A DNA stretch of 64,000 nucleotides from Erigeron canadensis (lineage: Eukaryota > Streptophyta > Magnoliopsida > Asterales > Asteraceae), in assembly GCF_010389155.1 (NCBI RefSeq), contig NC_057769.1, forward strand, positions 3,410,001-3,474,000, given 5' to 3'. The notes beneath the pieces were generated by a model. That model saw only the letters and a program-made list of their open reading frames with translations. It was not told where the DNA came from and searched no databases. The translations under genes were made by a program, and so were the position numbers. Positions 24,288 through 34,925 of the stretch are shown here, one piece after another; the first letter of the stretch is position 1; every line of letters begins with the position of its first letter.

Positions 24288-25625
24288 CTAGGGTTTTTAC
24301 CCGCACGATGTGCAGTTATTTAAAACAATCAATTTAATAAAGTTTCTATTGATATTCTTTATTTGGTAAAAATATATAAATAAAAGTAAAACAATATCAT
24401 ATGTAATTATATCTAATCACATGAATAATATCATCAATAATAATACTTTTCATAATAAATAATTATAATAGTATTAATAACACGAAGAGATGTCCACCAG
24501 CTACCACTTTCTGGAAATAACTTGAGTTCGAATCTTGTCAGAGGCAGAATTAAATTTAAGTGGTTGACTTACTTTGACACTATCCTTGTTGGAGGTTACG
24601 TGGATACCAATTAAATGCATGGGATCAAACGGTTCTCATCAATCTACCATTTTTTTTAGTATTAATAACATCAAGCGGCCACATAAATCAAAAGATGATG
24701 CATTGAAAAAATAACAAAGATATACGGAGTATAAAAACTGTGAAAAAAATAGAATGTGAAACTTGAACTCTATTAAATAACAAACTCTAGTTCGCATCCA
24801 TTTCACTCTCCAGCTGATAGCCTGATCAAAAGTTAATTGAACAACAAAAGTCAGTAAATGTAAGACCCATGTCAACAACGATTAACAGGAAATTAACAAA
24901 TTCTTAATGGTTTATGTATGTAACTAAAAAGAAAGAGACAATAATACATACCCTTGAAAATTATAGATAAATGAACTTTACATCTTTTACTCCCATCAAT
25001 CATCGCATCTTAATCAACTATTGTTAAAGTATCAAACTAAAGATCTGAATATAAGGAACTCATAAACTTTGAAAAATCATGGTATTAAATATAAAAAAAA
25101 TTATAAATATAAATTAAACTACAAACCAATAAAACTAAAACATGTAAGAGAAACATATCATATATATTGAGAGAAAACCAATCTAATAAAAACATTCATA
25201 CGGTGATATGATATCATCAATAGGATTTAAAGTATAACGATATATTTTAAGTAATATAGAAAAATCTTAAAATGTGATATTTCAAGTAATATAGAAGAAT
25301 TTTAAAATCTAACCCAAAAAAAGAGTCTTAAAGTAATATAAAAGATTTGTTTACAGTAATATACGTAACTTCTTATTCTTATTATAATGTAATGTATTAA
25401 ATATCTAATATACTTTTAAAATCAAATATATATGGTTAATTTGGAAGGAAATAATTTTATTTTATTTTGAATCTATAATAATAAATAAAAACTAATAAAT
25501 GTTGACAAAAAATTGTAGAGATGTCACATAGGATAAAATCTTACATGGCAAATTTATAAAATAGGTTAGATTTTTTAAAGGCTCTAGAATCGTTCGATTT
25601 CCTACTGTTTTAATAATTATATAGA
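24288..25625 (-). mobile_element. Non-autonomous Helitron-like element H2 (minus orientation)
   Basis: On the minus strand the element begins TC (GA at 24624+1000, that is 25624-25625, on the + strand) and ends CTAG (24288-24291), with + strand flanks A (24287) and T (25626). The 3' hairpin is GCAC (24303-24306) with GTGC (24310-24313) and loop GAT. The 5' block with TAAAACAGTAG and the CACATAGGATAAAATC segment matches H1 and H3. The length (1338 bp) includes a nested 174-bp SINE at 24483-24656. Confidence 0.72.
24483..24656 (+). mobile_element. SINE with 14-bp target-site duplication
   Basis: A 174-bp insertion flanked by perfect 14-base direct repeats TAGTATTAATAACA at 24469-24482 and 24657-24670. 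It holds a B box (GTTCGAATC, about 24526-24534) and ends in a T8 run. The A box is weak. Long target duplications of this kind are made by target-primed reverse transcription, so a retroposed SINE is the best reading. It sits inside Helitron-like H2 and is therefore younger than that insertion. Confidence 0.78.
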
Positions 25626-25805
25626 TATTATATACATACTATAAAAACAATAAACTACATTTGTTACATGAATTAAAATATTAGATATATTATTATTATT
25701 TGTTATTAAAAATTAAATCATGCTTAATGCTAAGTACTATGTATAAACGTAATATATCTAATGTTCTATGTATACTTCAACTGATAAATATAATCTTAAA
25801 TTTAG

Positions 25806-26064
25806 TATGGAAACCGGTTAAATATAAAAAAAAACAGGTCTATATGTTTTTAAGGTATAGAGACTAGTATTTATATAATTGAATGACCTCTATGGTTGAT
25901 TTTTTTAATGGATAACTGGTCTCAATGCTTAATATATGATGAGTCCATTTAGGCCTAACTATAGAGACCGGTTGTATATATATATATATATAGACTACTT
26001 AATTAGTATTCAACTGATCTTTATGTCAAAAACCGGTCTCTATACTCAAAAATTTGTAGTAGTG
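25806..26064. mobile_element. CACTA transposon end with subterminal repeats
   Basis: The right boundary reads TTTGTAGTAGTG (ending 26064), the complement of a CACTACTACAAA terminus typical of plant CACTA elements. Inside it lie repeated motifs around ACCGGTCTC in both orientations (about 25810, 25917, 25965, 26033), as expected for transposase-binding subterminal repeats. I see no matching left end, so this is either truncated or its left part has decayed. Confidence 0.55.
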
Positions 26065-27237
26065 AGTTTGATGTTTGACTAAATGGTACTTAAAGTAAGG
26101 GAGCTCGTATCATTGTTTTTTATACATTTATCACGACATAAAAATATCGCAACACTGTACAAATATTCACTCTACAAATGTGATGAAATAGTTAAAAACG
26201 AATAGTATGAATATCAATTCCCTAAAATAATTGTTGAACATATGGATGAGTATCCTTTAAAATTTGATCAACTTTATTGGTAAAACTAAAACTAATGCTT
26301 AGACCCGTCTGATAGACGGGTAGTCTCAAAATATATTAATCAAAGCTAAAAAATCGGAATTCAAGTATATTAAATATATACCGAATAAATAAAACATAAA
26401 ATCTTTAACTCCACATGAAGTGACACACTATTACTTAACTTCACAACATCCTTAGTTATAAAATCATGATTGAAAAACTCAATATGTCAAATAATGAATA
26501 ATGATAGGTTATGAAATAAAGGCATACTACAATTTAGTTATTACACGCTTCTAACACACAATAAACATCCATAGAAAGTAGTTGCTTGATAAAAAAAAAT
26601 GCACAACTTAGACGATTTAAAAATTCACACAGTGCAGTATGATTTTAGCAACCATCAATATGACCAATATCACAATTTAATCAATACGAAAATTAAAGAA
26701 GAAACATATGAAAATTAACTCCATATAAATATTGATTTAAGTTTACCCTTTTTTCTTCAACTTTAGTTATATAAATATTTTACAGTTTGTTATATCTAAA
26801 CTTACTACAAACGCAAACAACAATTTTGGACTAAACGAATTAAAGTTAAGCTCAACAAAAAGAAATAAAAAAGTGTATAGTATATAATTTGACAAATACA
26901 TACCAATTAATCAACTGATCATCTCGAACGTTTTCATTTGGTTAACATGTGTTGGCTTAAGATCTTCAAGATAAACTAATGTGGTCTTATTTTTTTATTG
27001 TTGAAAAAGAAGTCATAATGAACCTATCATGGATAACAAACTAAATTAAAAGAGATAATAATAACAATAACATAAAAATTCAATGTTAAATAATAATAAT
27101 AATGATTAAATATGAGCAAAGTATATAAATAAAAAAAAGAACCTTTTTAGTAGTCGATCATAGGTTTTTTTTTGCCGTAGTTTTTTTTTTTTTTAGAATA
27201 TGTAAGGGTTTTTTTCTAAATTGTATATATATATATA
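26065..27237. other. AT-rich intergenic region
   Basis: No gene seen. The one clear structure is a hairpin ACCCGTCT-GAT-AGACGGGT at 26306-26324, very like Helitron 3' hairpins but without a clean CTRR end next to it. Confidence 0.4.
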
Positions 27238-28306
27238 TATATTAAAACTATAAGAATCCTAACATTCTAAGCCATTCTCTCCAATTCAAAACGATGCTTA
27301 GATATTGCCACATGGGATAAATCTTATGTGGCATCTCCATGTTTTTTTTTCCAATACTAATCTTATTTATAGAAAATTTAAAATACAAAATATAAAATAA
27401 GCTAGAACGTATACCAAAAGCAATCTATTTATGGGTCGATCAACATTAATTTGGCAACAATATTACATTACAAATCCACTATATATTACTAATTCCTTAT
27501 ATTTATTAGAATTGTATGTATTTACGGTTTTACTTTTTAGGTATTATTTTTTTCATAAAAATAGACTGGGTTTTGATATAAATTTGTTTGTAATTGTTAA
27601 TTTTCATAATCTGTTGTAGGATATTAATTTGAAAAATTGAATAGACGTACTATTTTCTCCGTAATTGGAGTTTGAAGCAAAGAAAAATCACTATATGAGA
27701 GTTCTGCATATACTTGATCGACTTGAGGGCGAGGTATCTGATTGACACTTCTTAAAAATCAATATTTTACTTATGTATTATCTTCGTCTAAGGAGGTGCT
27801 AAAATAGGTTTGGTCAATTATAAATTAATAGTTTAGTTATGAATTATTTTTTTTCTGGAGATCTAATTTTTACCTTTTATATAGGATATTATATATAATA
27901 GATATTTACCAAATAGTTAAACATTCGTCAATCTATATGTAGTCAGAAGTTTCAATCTTCATGAATGGGAAATAATGTACTTTATATGAAGCAATAGACG
28001 ATAGTAGAGGTAGCAAAACATGTTGGTCCAGAGTTCAAATATTAATTCTTGATAATATTTTTTGGGCCTAATTCTATGTTGCGGGTACTTGATCAACTAT
28101 AACAATGCTTTAAAGTATAGCCAAAGTTTTCAATGCCAAATTTCAATATGAATTTAGGTTAATTTCTATGTTATGGAGTTTACATTACAAAATTCTATCA
28201 TCGAGAGAACATTGTGTATGGAGATCACTATTTTTTTCATGTTTCATTATATAGTTTATTATATAGCTTGGAAAAAATCTGCACATTGTGCGACTAAAAA
28301 ACCTAG
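27238..28306 (+). mobile_element. Non-autonomous Helitron-like element H4
   Basis: The 3' end is clear: hairpin GCAC (28281-28284) with GTGC (28288-28291), loop ATT, then CTAG at 28303-28306 and a T. It nearly matches the H2 3' end. The 5' portion (from about 27238) carries the block with CTAACATTCTAAGCC and GCCACATGGGATAAATC shared with H1-H3. The exact TC start is lost in an (AT)n tract, so the left boundary is approximate. Confidence 0.65.
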
Positions 28307-30070
28307 TATATATATATATATAGATAGATATAGATAGTAATTTTTGGGAGACTTTTAAAGATAAAAAGATTTTTTTTATTAATAACATGATTAATTCACA
28401 TGACATGATATTAAAATAAATATTATGATAAAATAGATCCAATGTGATAATTAACTCTATATATGTAACTTTTCCGATATTTACTTTTAAGCTTGTGTTA
28501 CGATATAATTTGGTTCTTGAATTCTATTTTTAATTTAGGAGTTGATTAAGTTTAAGTTTTATTACTTTATTTTATGCTGTTAATAAATTTATTTTATAAA
28601 CGTGAATCGGTCTTAGTTAAAGTTGAATTAATTATTAATTTTAATTATATTATATAAAATAATAGATAAATCAAGTTATAGTTTAAAGTATTCAATACGT
28701 ATGACAAACACAAACAACAATTTTAGACAACGATTTAGAGTTAAGCTCAACAAAAAAGAAAAAGTGTACAGTATATAATTCCATCTACGTTAAGTAAAAC
28801 CTAGTACACGAAGCATACACCATCTGTAATGTTAACTCGTACACCACATCACGAAAATTAATATTATGCAAATTATGCAAACAATTAATTATAGGCTAAT
28901 ATTACCTCAAGGTGTTTATGAAGGCCGAAGTTCAAAATCCTTAAGCCAACAGACCAAAACTAATAAAAAAGAGGTGGTCACAAATTGTTTTGAAAATCTT
29001 TTCGTTCGAACTACAGGAAAAAGCAATAACTCTTTTTTGATTTGTTTGGTTTCTTCTAACAACAAAGCCAGACTTTTGGTTTGTTGAGAAGTCGTAGCTT
29101 TTATTTTATGTGGTTTTTAAAGTTTTAAGGATAAAAAAAATTATTTTTTATTAATTATATTAGGTTGGCCTCTAGCAAAATTTTAATTAAAAAATATAGA
29201 AAAATAGAGGATTAATTAGGAGGCATTTTAGGGAGATTAGGGGTGCCAAGTGTACCCAACCCATTTTTTTAATTATATTATAGATAAATGAATTGAAATA
29301 ATCTCAATATATTTAAATTTAAATAAAAATCAAAGGAACCTTAACCATTAATTGTAATAATTCAAAGGATTAATAATTGTCAACTTCTGCTCTAAAGTGG
29401 TTCCATCTCAATCATAGTTAAATTAGTTCACGTATTACTTGTACTATATTGAAAAAAATGAGATAGTAGAAATAAAAACTAAACTGAACTTATCATATGT
29501 GCCAATACCTTCGTAGAATGATTGGTTGGAAGCTTTTCACAAAAGTGGTTTCCTCTATAGAGAAGGGATCAAATCCGACTTAAAGATACTTATGGTGAAT
29601 TACTAACTTACACTAACACTAACTACGTACTTAGTTAATCAACTCTACGTAAATGCGTTTTTGATTTTAGTCTATTCAGGTTATTTGAAAATTATAGACT
29701 TTTAACTTATATATGTGTTAGCTTTATTAGGATATTTTCATGAATGGTTTTGAACTTTTTTTTTTTTTTTACCATATTTCAATATTGGTCCACCAATGAA
29801 TTTCTTATGTGAGTTTTTGGGACATCACTGGGGATGGTTTAGATATACTCCGTAATTGATTTATTGTGACTAACTTTAATTGGTTCCTGGTCTCTTTCAT
29901 GAAGGCTCATTTACCAACTTTGAACTTTCTATTACTTTCCCTTCCAATTGGGTTTTTAATACGTGTCAGCCCTAATAATCACCAGAAATTGTTATAGGTC
30001 CGTGATATATATATATATATATGGATGAGTTATTTATAGTACAAGCATTTAAAAACGTATAAAAAATAAA
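28307..30070. other. AT-rich intergenic region
   Basis: No supportable gene over about 1.7 kb. Open frames such as 28866-29087 are short and compositionally biased. Confidence 0.4.
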
Positions 30071-30600
30071 TGTGTAAGTTAACTTACACATGATTGTTCT
30101 TTCCATCTCCAACCACCACCACCATCATCATCTCCGACCACCACCATGATCCTCCGGAGATGGTCGTTGACTATCTGCGGCGAGACTTACACATATACAC
30201 ATGTGTAAGTTAACTTTCCGGCGAGAATCAGGTTTATTTTCGGGTGGATACGGTACGGGCTAGAGACCCTCATCCGTTCTAAGTTGACCGTTAAGGGACG
30301 CATATGGGATTCGTATGGATTTAATGAGCGGCGATCCAAAAGATGGTGATGGTTTGCTACGGTACACCCTTGATGCTGGCGCCGGCGCCGTGGTTGGGGT
30401 GGTCGGAGATGATGGTGGTTGGTGGTGGTTGTCTTGCGAAGGAAAAAACCTAGAAATTTTAAACCCTAAAATGCTAAAAAAGTTGTACTTACACATGTGT
30501 AAGTCTCGCCGGAGATGGTCGTCTTCGCTGGAGGATCATGGTGGTGGTCGGAGATGATCATGGTGGTGGTGGTCGGAGATGGAAGGAAGAAGGAAGAAGA
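30071..30600. repeat. Foldback-type inverted repeat with palindromes
   Basis: Two GC-richer arms of about 110 bp face each other, left roughly 30090-30205 and right roughly 30485-30595. Each carries CCACCACCATGATCCTCC-like sequence, GAGATGGTCGT and GCGAGACTTACACAT in inverted order. A 20-bp perfect palindrome lies at 30071-30090 (TGTGTAAGTT plus its complement) and an 18-bp one at 30487-30504 (ACTTACACA plus its complement). The unit looks like a foldback or Mutator-like non-autonomous transposon, but I could not fix target duplications. Short frames inside encode only Gly/Trp- or Pro-rich translation of the CCACCA repeats. Confidence 0.65.
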
Positions 30601-30660
30601 ATTGAAGGAGGAAATATCTTTTACTTTTTGTACTTTTTCAAACCCTTATACTAAAAATAA

Positions 30661-30665
30661 CTTTC

Positions 30666-30702
<37 letters not shown>

Positions 30703-30703
30703 G
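30661..30703. repeat. (CT)n and (AT)n microsatellites
   Basis: A CT dinucleotide run (about 30666-30682) passes directly into an AT run (to about 30702). Confidence 0.9.
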
Positions 30704-30716
30704 GGGTTGGGTATTG

Positions 30717-30779
30717 TAAAACAAGTATTAAAGTAAAAACTATATTCTTTTTATTTGTTTTACTTTAATACTTGTTTTA
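30717..30779. repeat. 22-bp perfect hairpin
   Basis: The left arm at 30717-30738 is perfectly complementary to the right arm at 30758-30779, with a 19-base loop. The arms are built around AAGTATTAAAG. An AT-rich MITE core or a short inverted repeat is more likely than a small-RNA gene. Confidence 0.8.
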
Positions 30780-30790
30780 TTTTACCTAAA

Positions 30791-30795
<5 letters not shown>

Positions 30796-30831
<36 letters not shown>
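30796..30831. repeat. (AT)n microsatellite
   Basis: About 18 AT dinucleotides. Confidence 0.95.
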
Positions 30832-30836
<5 letters not shown>

Positions 30837-31880
30837 TAAGTTTTTTGAAAGAAAAAAAAATCACATTTTCTTACTCTTGTAGTCTTCGCATGAAGACTGA
30901 CACAAAGTGATACAGAAATGAAGAATGCTACTTTATTTCTATTTGGGTAACGATACATCATACATGTTCTAAAATTTATATACTAAAAAGAATATTTTAA
31001 TAACAAGATAACTTTATTTTTGTTTGAGTAAATATATATCTTTTTATAAAAATATTTTTAACAAAAAAAAAAAAAAGAAATTTTAGAAAATCAAAAAATA
31101 AACTTAAAAATAACAATAACAGAATTCACGTGATAAGATTATAAGAGTTGCATATACTTCATGACAATGATTTTTAACCTTATTTTTGACGTGGTTTTAT
31201 AACTTTATTTCTCTCTCTAAGGCATTCCTCATGGTATAATAACTTGTGAAAAAAAAGTGAAGTTGAGAAGTTAAATTTGTGAAAAAGGTGGTGAACATGA
31301 ATCGAGATCTTTTAAAATTAAAATCCTTCGCAAGTTCTCGAGTTATAAATTATGTGAGGAGCAAATAACTAAGTTCATTCGATCCGGAAGAGACTTGTCA
31401 AATTAAAGCTTTTGTTATTCCTGCAGGTAAAAAGAAACATAAAGATTTATTTATTTTATTTTATTTTATTTGTTGATAGACTTTTAATCAATCTAAAGCT
31501 TTTTGATTGATATACTTTATCGATTTAGAGCTACATCGATCAATCCCGTAGATTTTGATACCCACTTTTCAACCTTAATTTTATTTCAACATTTTTATTA
31601 TATTATTTTAGTCTGCGGATCAAAAATAACTTGATAAGGTTACAAGACCCATATATGTACGTCATAACAATTATGATATTTCTTTCCTATCAAGAAAAAT
31701 AAAGAATGGTCAAATATGACAAAAGAAAAACAAAAAAAACAAAGACTATAAAACCAACCACCTATGACCAATCAACTATCATGTGAATACTGGGCGACTA
31801 AGTCAACTCCAATTGCATCCCTTGAATCTTCCAATATATAAAATATCTTCTCATTCATATAACCAAAACTTACAACTTTC
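30832..31880. other. Intergenic DNA upstream of the GRAS gene
   Basis: AT-rich with no coding frame of note. The distal promoter of the GRAS gene probably lies in its right part. Confidence 0.4.
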
Positions 31881-31890
31881 TATAAATATA
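31881..31890 (+). promoter_or_regulatory. Probable TATA box of the GRAS gene
   Basis: TATAAATATA followed about 30 bases later by CA-rich sequence. The position suits a leader exon that ends at the splice donor at 31981. Confidence 0.55.
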
Positions 31891-31980
31891 TAACATCACC
31901 GCAACCTTTGATCGAGCTAAAAATTATATAGTTATATTATCTATATCTATAACTGTTTATCAAACATACCTTGTTTCCAG

Positions 31981-32667
31981 GTTTGTCATAAACTTTATAT
32001 AATTTCATATATGCATTTCTTATGTTTTTTGTTATGTAGACTTATATCCTTTAGTTTAGAACTATATATATTTGGTCTTTTTTTATGTTAGGATTTCTTT
32101 TGATTGTTGTCTCTAAAAAATTTTAGTTGAAAATTTTGGCTAGTAACTTATAGTGCAAACTTATATAGATATGTATACAACTAACATAAATTGTTGTTAT
32201 GGCATGTATCGGACTATGAATATTACCCCGTTTGGTGTAACAAACTTTTATACTTACGTTTGATGTAATTTTGTTACGTGTTAGACATGTCCTGTATATG
32301 AACTAGTGTGTCACGCTAATTGTATTTGTAATGTTTTGGGTTTTGTTATATAAAAGTCAACGGGGTATTCTGCCCTTTTACCCAAAAATGTATCATTTTT
32401 GTTTGATGTATTCTGTTCATTTCGAAAGTTAAAAATATATGTAAGATGGTGACAGCGAAATCAAAATGGTTGAAGAAATGAAAGTGATTACATCAAAACA
32501 AATCATGTATAGTTTGGATACATTTTTATACAGTTTGCCCGAATGTATGATATCTTTGATCTAGAATTAGCAGATACTTATTAGAAATGAGTTGTTCTGC
32601 TTGTAGATATATAATTTAGTCTTGTTTCATATTTTTTAGGGCTTAGTTTTGATTTGGTGTTTTCCAG
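31981..32667 (+). other. 5' UTR intron of the GRAS gene
   Basis: The exon side reads TTTCCAG before GTTTGT (donor at 31981), and a pyrimidine-rich TTTTCCAG ends at 32667, 14 bases before the ATG at 32682. A 687-bp leader intron is therefore likely. This also explains why the reading frame appears to extend a few codons upstream of the ATG: those codons are intron. Confidence 0.65.
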
Positions 32668-32681
32668 GAGGTTATTATTTA

Positions 32682-34925
32682 ATGGTCATGGAATCGAGAG
32701 AAGATGAATATTTTGATTACGCTAATTATTTGTCTTTGGATGATGAGAGCTTCTTGCCCGTTTTCAGTCAGTCGCCTGGCGTTACTAATGGATATAGATT
32801 CAGAGAGGAGCCTCCTTTAGATCTCAGTTATTTGAAAATTCCTGACACAACGATAAATTCTGGTTCATGTACTTCAGATGAATCTTCGTGTTTGTCCTCA
32901 CAAGCTGGCTCTCCTGATGAGCTTTCTGAATGTGTTTTTAAGTACATAAACCAGATTCTCGTAGATGAGAATTTGGAGAGTAAACATAGTATGTTCCATG
33001 ACCCGTTAGCTTTACAAGTGACCGAGAGATCATTCTATGAAGCTCTTGGTGAGAATTACACCCCTGAATCGAATGTTGAAAACCCTGAAGATAACTTTTT
33101 TAGTAGTGGTTTAAGCGAGCACAGTACAAATAGTTACCCAAGTTGTTGCAATTCTACCGATTCTTACTGTCCCAGTGGTGATTTCTTTGAGGTTAAATCA
33201 TCAGTTGAACCAAAACCTTCTCTTGAATACCCTTCATTGTCATCATTTGATTCTACCTCTACCACTGGTAGTGTCAAAAATGATCAGTTTGGCACATCAA
33301 ACTCGATGATAAACACACATATTGCTGAAAATATTTTCACTGATAGCGAGTCTATCTTGCAGTTCAATAGAGGGATGGAGGAAGCTAGTAAATTCCTTCC
33401 TCCTAGTAAACCTCTTATTTTGGATTTGGGTCATTACAACTTGCCTTCAAATACACGAGATACTTTTTCAGAGGTCTTTGTCAAAGAGGAGTTTGTCGAT
33501 ATAGATAACTCATCCAATCGGTATAGAGGACGCAAACATTACCAAATAGAAGATAATGGTTATGAGGAAGAAAGGAGTAAAAAACTGCCTGCTGTTCATT
33601 CGGAAGAAGATGTGTTGTCCGAGTTATTTGATAGAGTTGTTCTCTGTAACGATCCCGGAGGTCCATTATCAATGACCTCTTATGAAGAACCTGTTAAGCA
33701 AGTGCCGAGAAAGTTGCAGCAAAATGGACAAACATACAGGTATAGTAGTGGCTGGATTTCACATTCTTGGGGAGGAAGTTCTGGTAAACCGATGGATGTT
33801 AGGACTCTTTTGGTTAACTGTGCACATTCAGTTGCTGCTAATGATCATATGACTGCAAATGAACAATTGAGGCAGATAAGACAACATGCTTCTCCTCTCG
33901 GTGATCCTCCACAGCGGTTAGCTTATATATTTGCTAACGCTCTTGAGGCACGCTTAGCTGGAACTGGATCCCAGCTTTACGCCGCTAAAAGTGCCATGAC
34001 AATCTCAGCAGCTGATAAGTTGAAAGCGTGTCAGGTTTATCTTGCAGCCTGCCCTTTCAAGAAGGTAGCCATTTCCTTTATGAATAAAGTCATACATGAA
34101 GCAGCCTCAACAGCGACTACCCTGCATATAATAGATTTCGGTATTGAATATGGTTTCCCGTGGCCGGTTATTATTAAGAAACTATCACAAAGACCTGGTG
34201 GACCACCTAAGTTGAGGATTACTGGAATCGAGCTCCCAAGACCTGGTTTTAGGCCAGCTGAAGGGGTAGAGGAGACTGGTCGTAGTTTAGCTAAGTATTG
34301 TGCAAAGTTTAACGTCCCGTTTGAGTATAATGCTATAGCAACTCAAAACTGGGAAAAGATTAAATTAGAAGAACTCAAGCTCCGGAGAAATGAGTGTCTT
34401 GTTGTAAACACTCTGATTCGGTTTAAAAATTTGCTTGATGAATCCGTTGTTGTAGACAGTCCACGAGATGGTGTTCTGAAGTTGATTAGGGAAATGAAGC
34501 CAGATATATTTCTGCAGACTGTAGTCAATGGATCTTATAGCTCTCCGGTTTTTGTCACTCGTTTCAAGGAGGCTCTTTTTCATTTCTCGAATATGTTTGA
34601 TATGTTTGATGCTGTTGTAGACCGTGACGATGAGCACAGGCTGAACTTTGAGAAGGAATTTTGTGGGCGTGAAGTTATTAATGTGATTGCATGTGAAGGT
34701 GCTGAGAGAGTGGAGAGGCCTGAGACCTACACGCAGTGGCAAGCCCGACTGAAAAGAGCTGGATTAAAGATCAAGCCCTTGAACCGGGATCTTGTTTCTG
34801 AACTGAGGGCCAAGGTGAAAGCAGGATATCATAAAGATTTTGTGTTTGATGATGATGGTAAATGGATGCTACAGGGATGGAAGGGTCGGATATTGCGTGC
34901 TACTTCATGTTGGGTACCAGCCTAG
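32682..34925 (+). CDS. GRAS-family transcription regulator, LISCL (SCL9/SCL14-like) group
   Basis: A single coding exon encodes 747 residues. The N-terminal half (to about residue 370) is acidic, Ser-rich and disordered, as in the LISCL branch, where it activates transcription. The GRAS domain starts near residue 371. It shows LHR I (LLVNCAHSVAANDHMTANEQLRQ, cited here only as LLVNCAHSVAA and ANEQLRQIRQHASPLGD), the VHIID block as LHIIDFG (about 481-487), then ITGIELPRPGFRPAEGVEETG. Next come the VTRFKEALFHFSNMFDMFD stretch and RVERPETYTQWQ, and the C-terminal SAW block WMLQGWKGRILRATSCW. These variants point to SCL9/SCL14/SCL33 relatives. Known members act in the nucleus with TGA-type bZIP factors in stress and detoxification responses; this gene's role is inferred. 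The start ATG (32682) follows the leader intron, and a second ATG two codons later is an alternative. The frame is intact. Confidence 0.93.
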   Translation: MVMESREDEYFDYANYLSLDDESFLPVFSQSPGVTNGYRFREEPPLDLSYLKIPDTTINSGSCTSDESSCLSSQAGSPDELSECVFKYINQILVDENLESKHSMFHDPLALQVTERSFYEALGENYTPESNVENPEDNFFSSGLSEHSTNSYPSCCNSTDSYCPSGDFFEVKSSVEPKPSLEYPSLSSFDSTSTTGSVKNDQFGTSNSMINTHIAENIFTDSESILQFNRGMEEASKFLPPSKPLILDLGHYNLPSNTRDTFSEVFVKEEFVDIDNSSNRYRGRKHYQIEDNGYEEERSKKLPAVHSEEDVLSELFDRVVLCNDPGGPLSMTSYEEPVKQVPRKLQQNGQTYRYSSGWISHSWGGSSGKPMDVRTLLVNCAHSVAANDHMTANEQLRQIRQHASPLGDPPQRLAYIFANALEARLAGTGSQLYAAKSAMTISAADKLKACQVYLAACPFKKVAISFMNKVIHEAASTATTLHIIDFGIEYGFPWPVIIKKLSQRPGGPPKLRITGIELPRPGFRPAEGVEETGRSLAKYCAKFNVPFEYNAIATQNWEKIKLEELKLRRNECLVVNTLIRFKNLLDESVVVDSPRDGVLKLIREMKPDIFLQTVVNGSYSSPVFVTRFKEALFHFSNMFDMFDAVVDRDDEHRLNFEKEFCGREVINVIACEGAERVERPETYTQWQARLKRAGLKIKPLNRDLVSELRAKVKAGYHKDFVFDDDGKWMLQGWKGRILRATSCWVPA

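Noticed and set aside
30260..30557. Open frames on both strands at 30260-30557 (Gly/Trp-rich or Pro-rich products)
   Set aside because: They are translations of CCACCA-type repeats inside the inverted-repeat element and resemble no protein family.
30717..30779. MicroRNA precursor
   Set aside because: The stem is perfectly paired, short and AT-rich between microsatellites. Nothing points to a processed miRNA.
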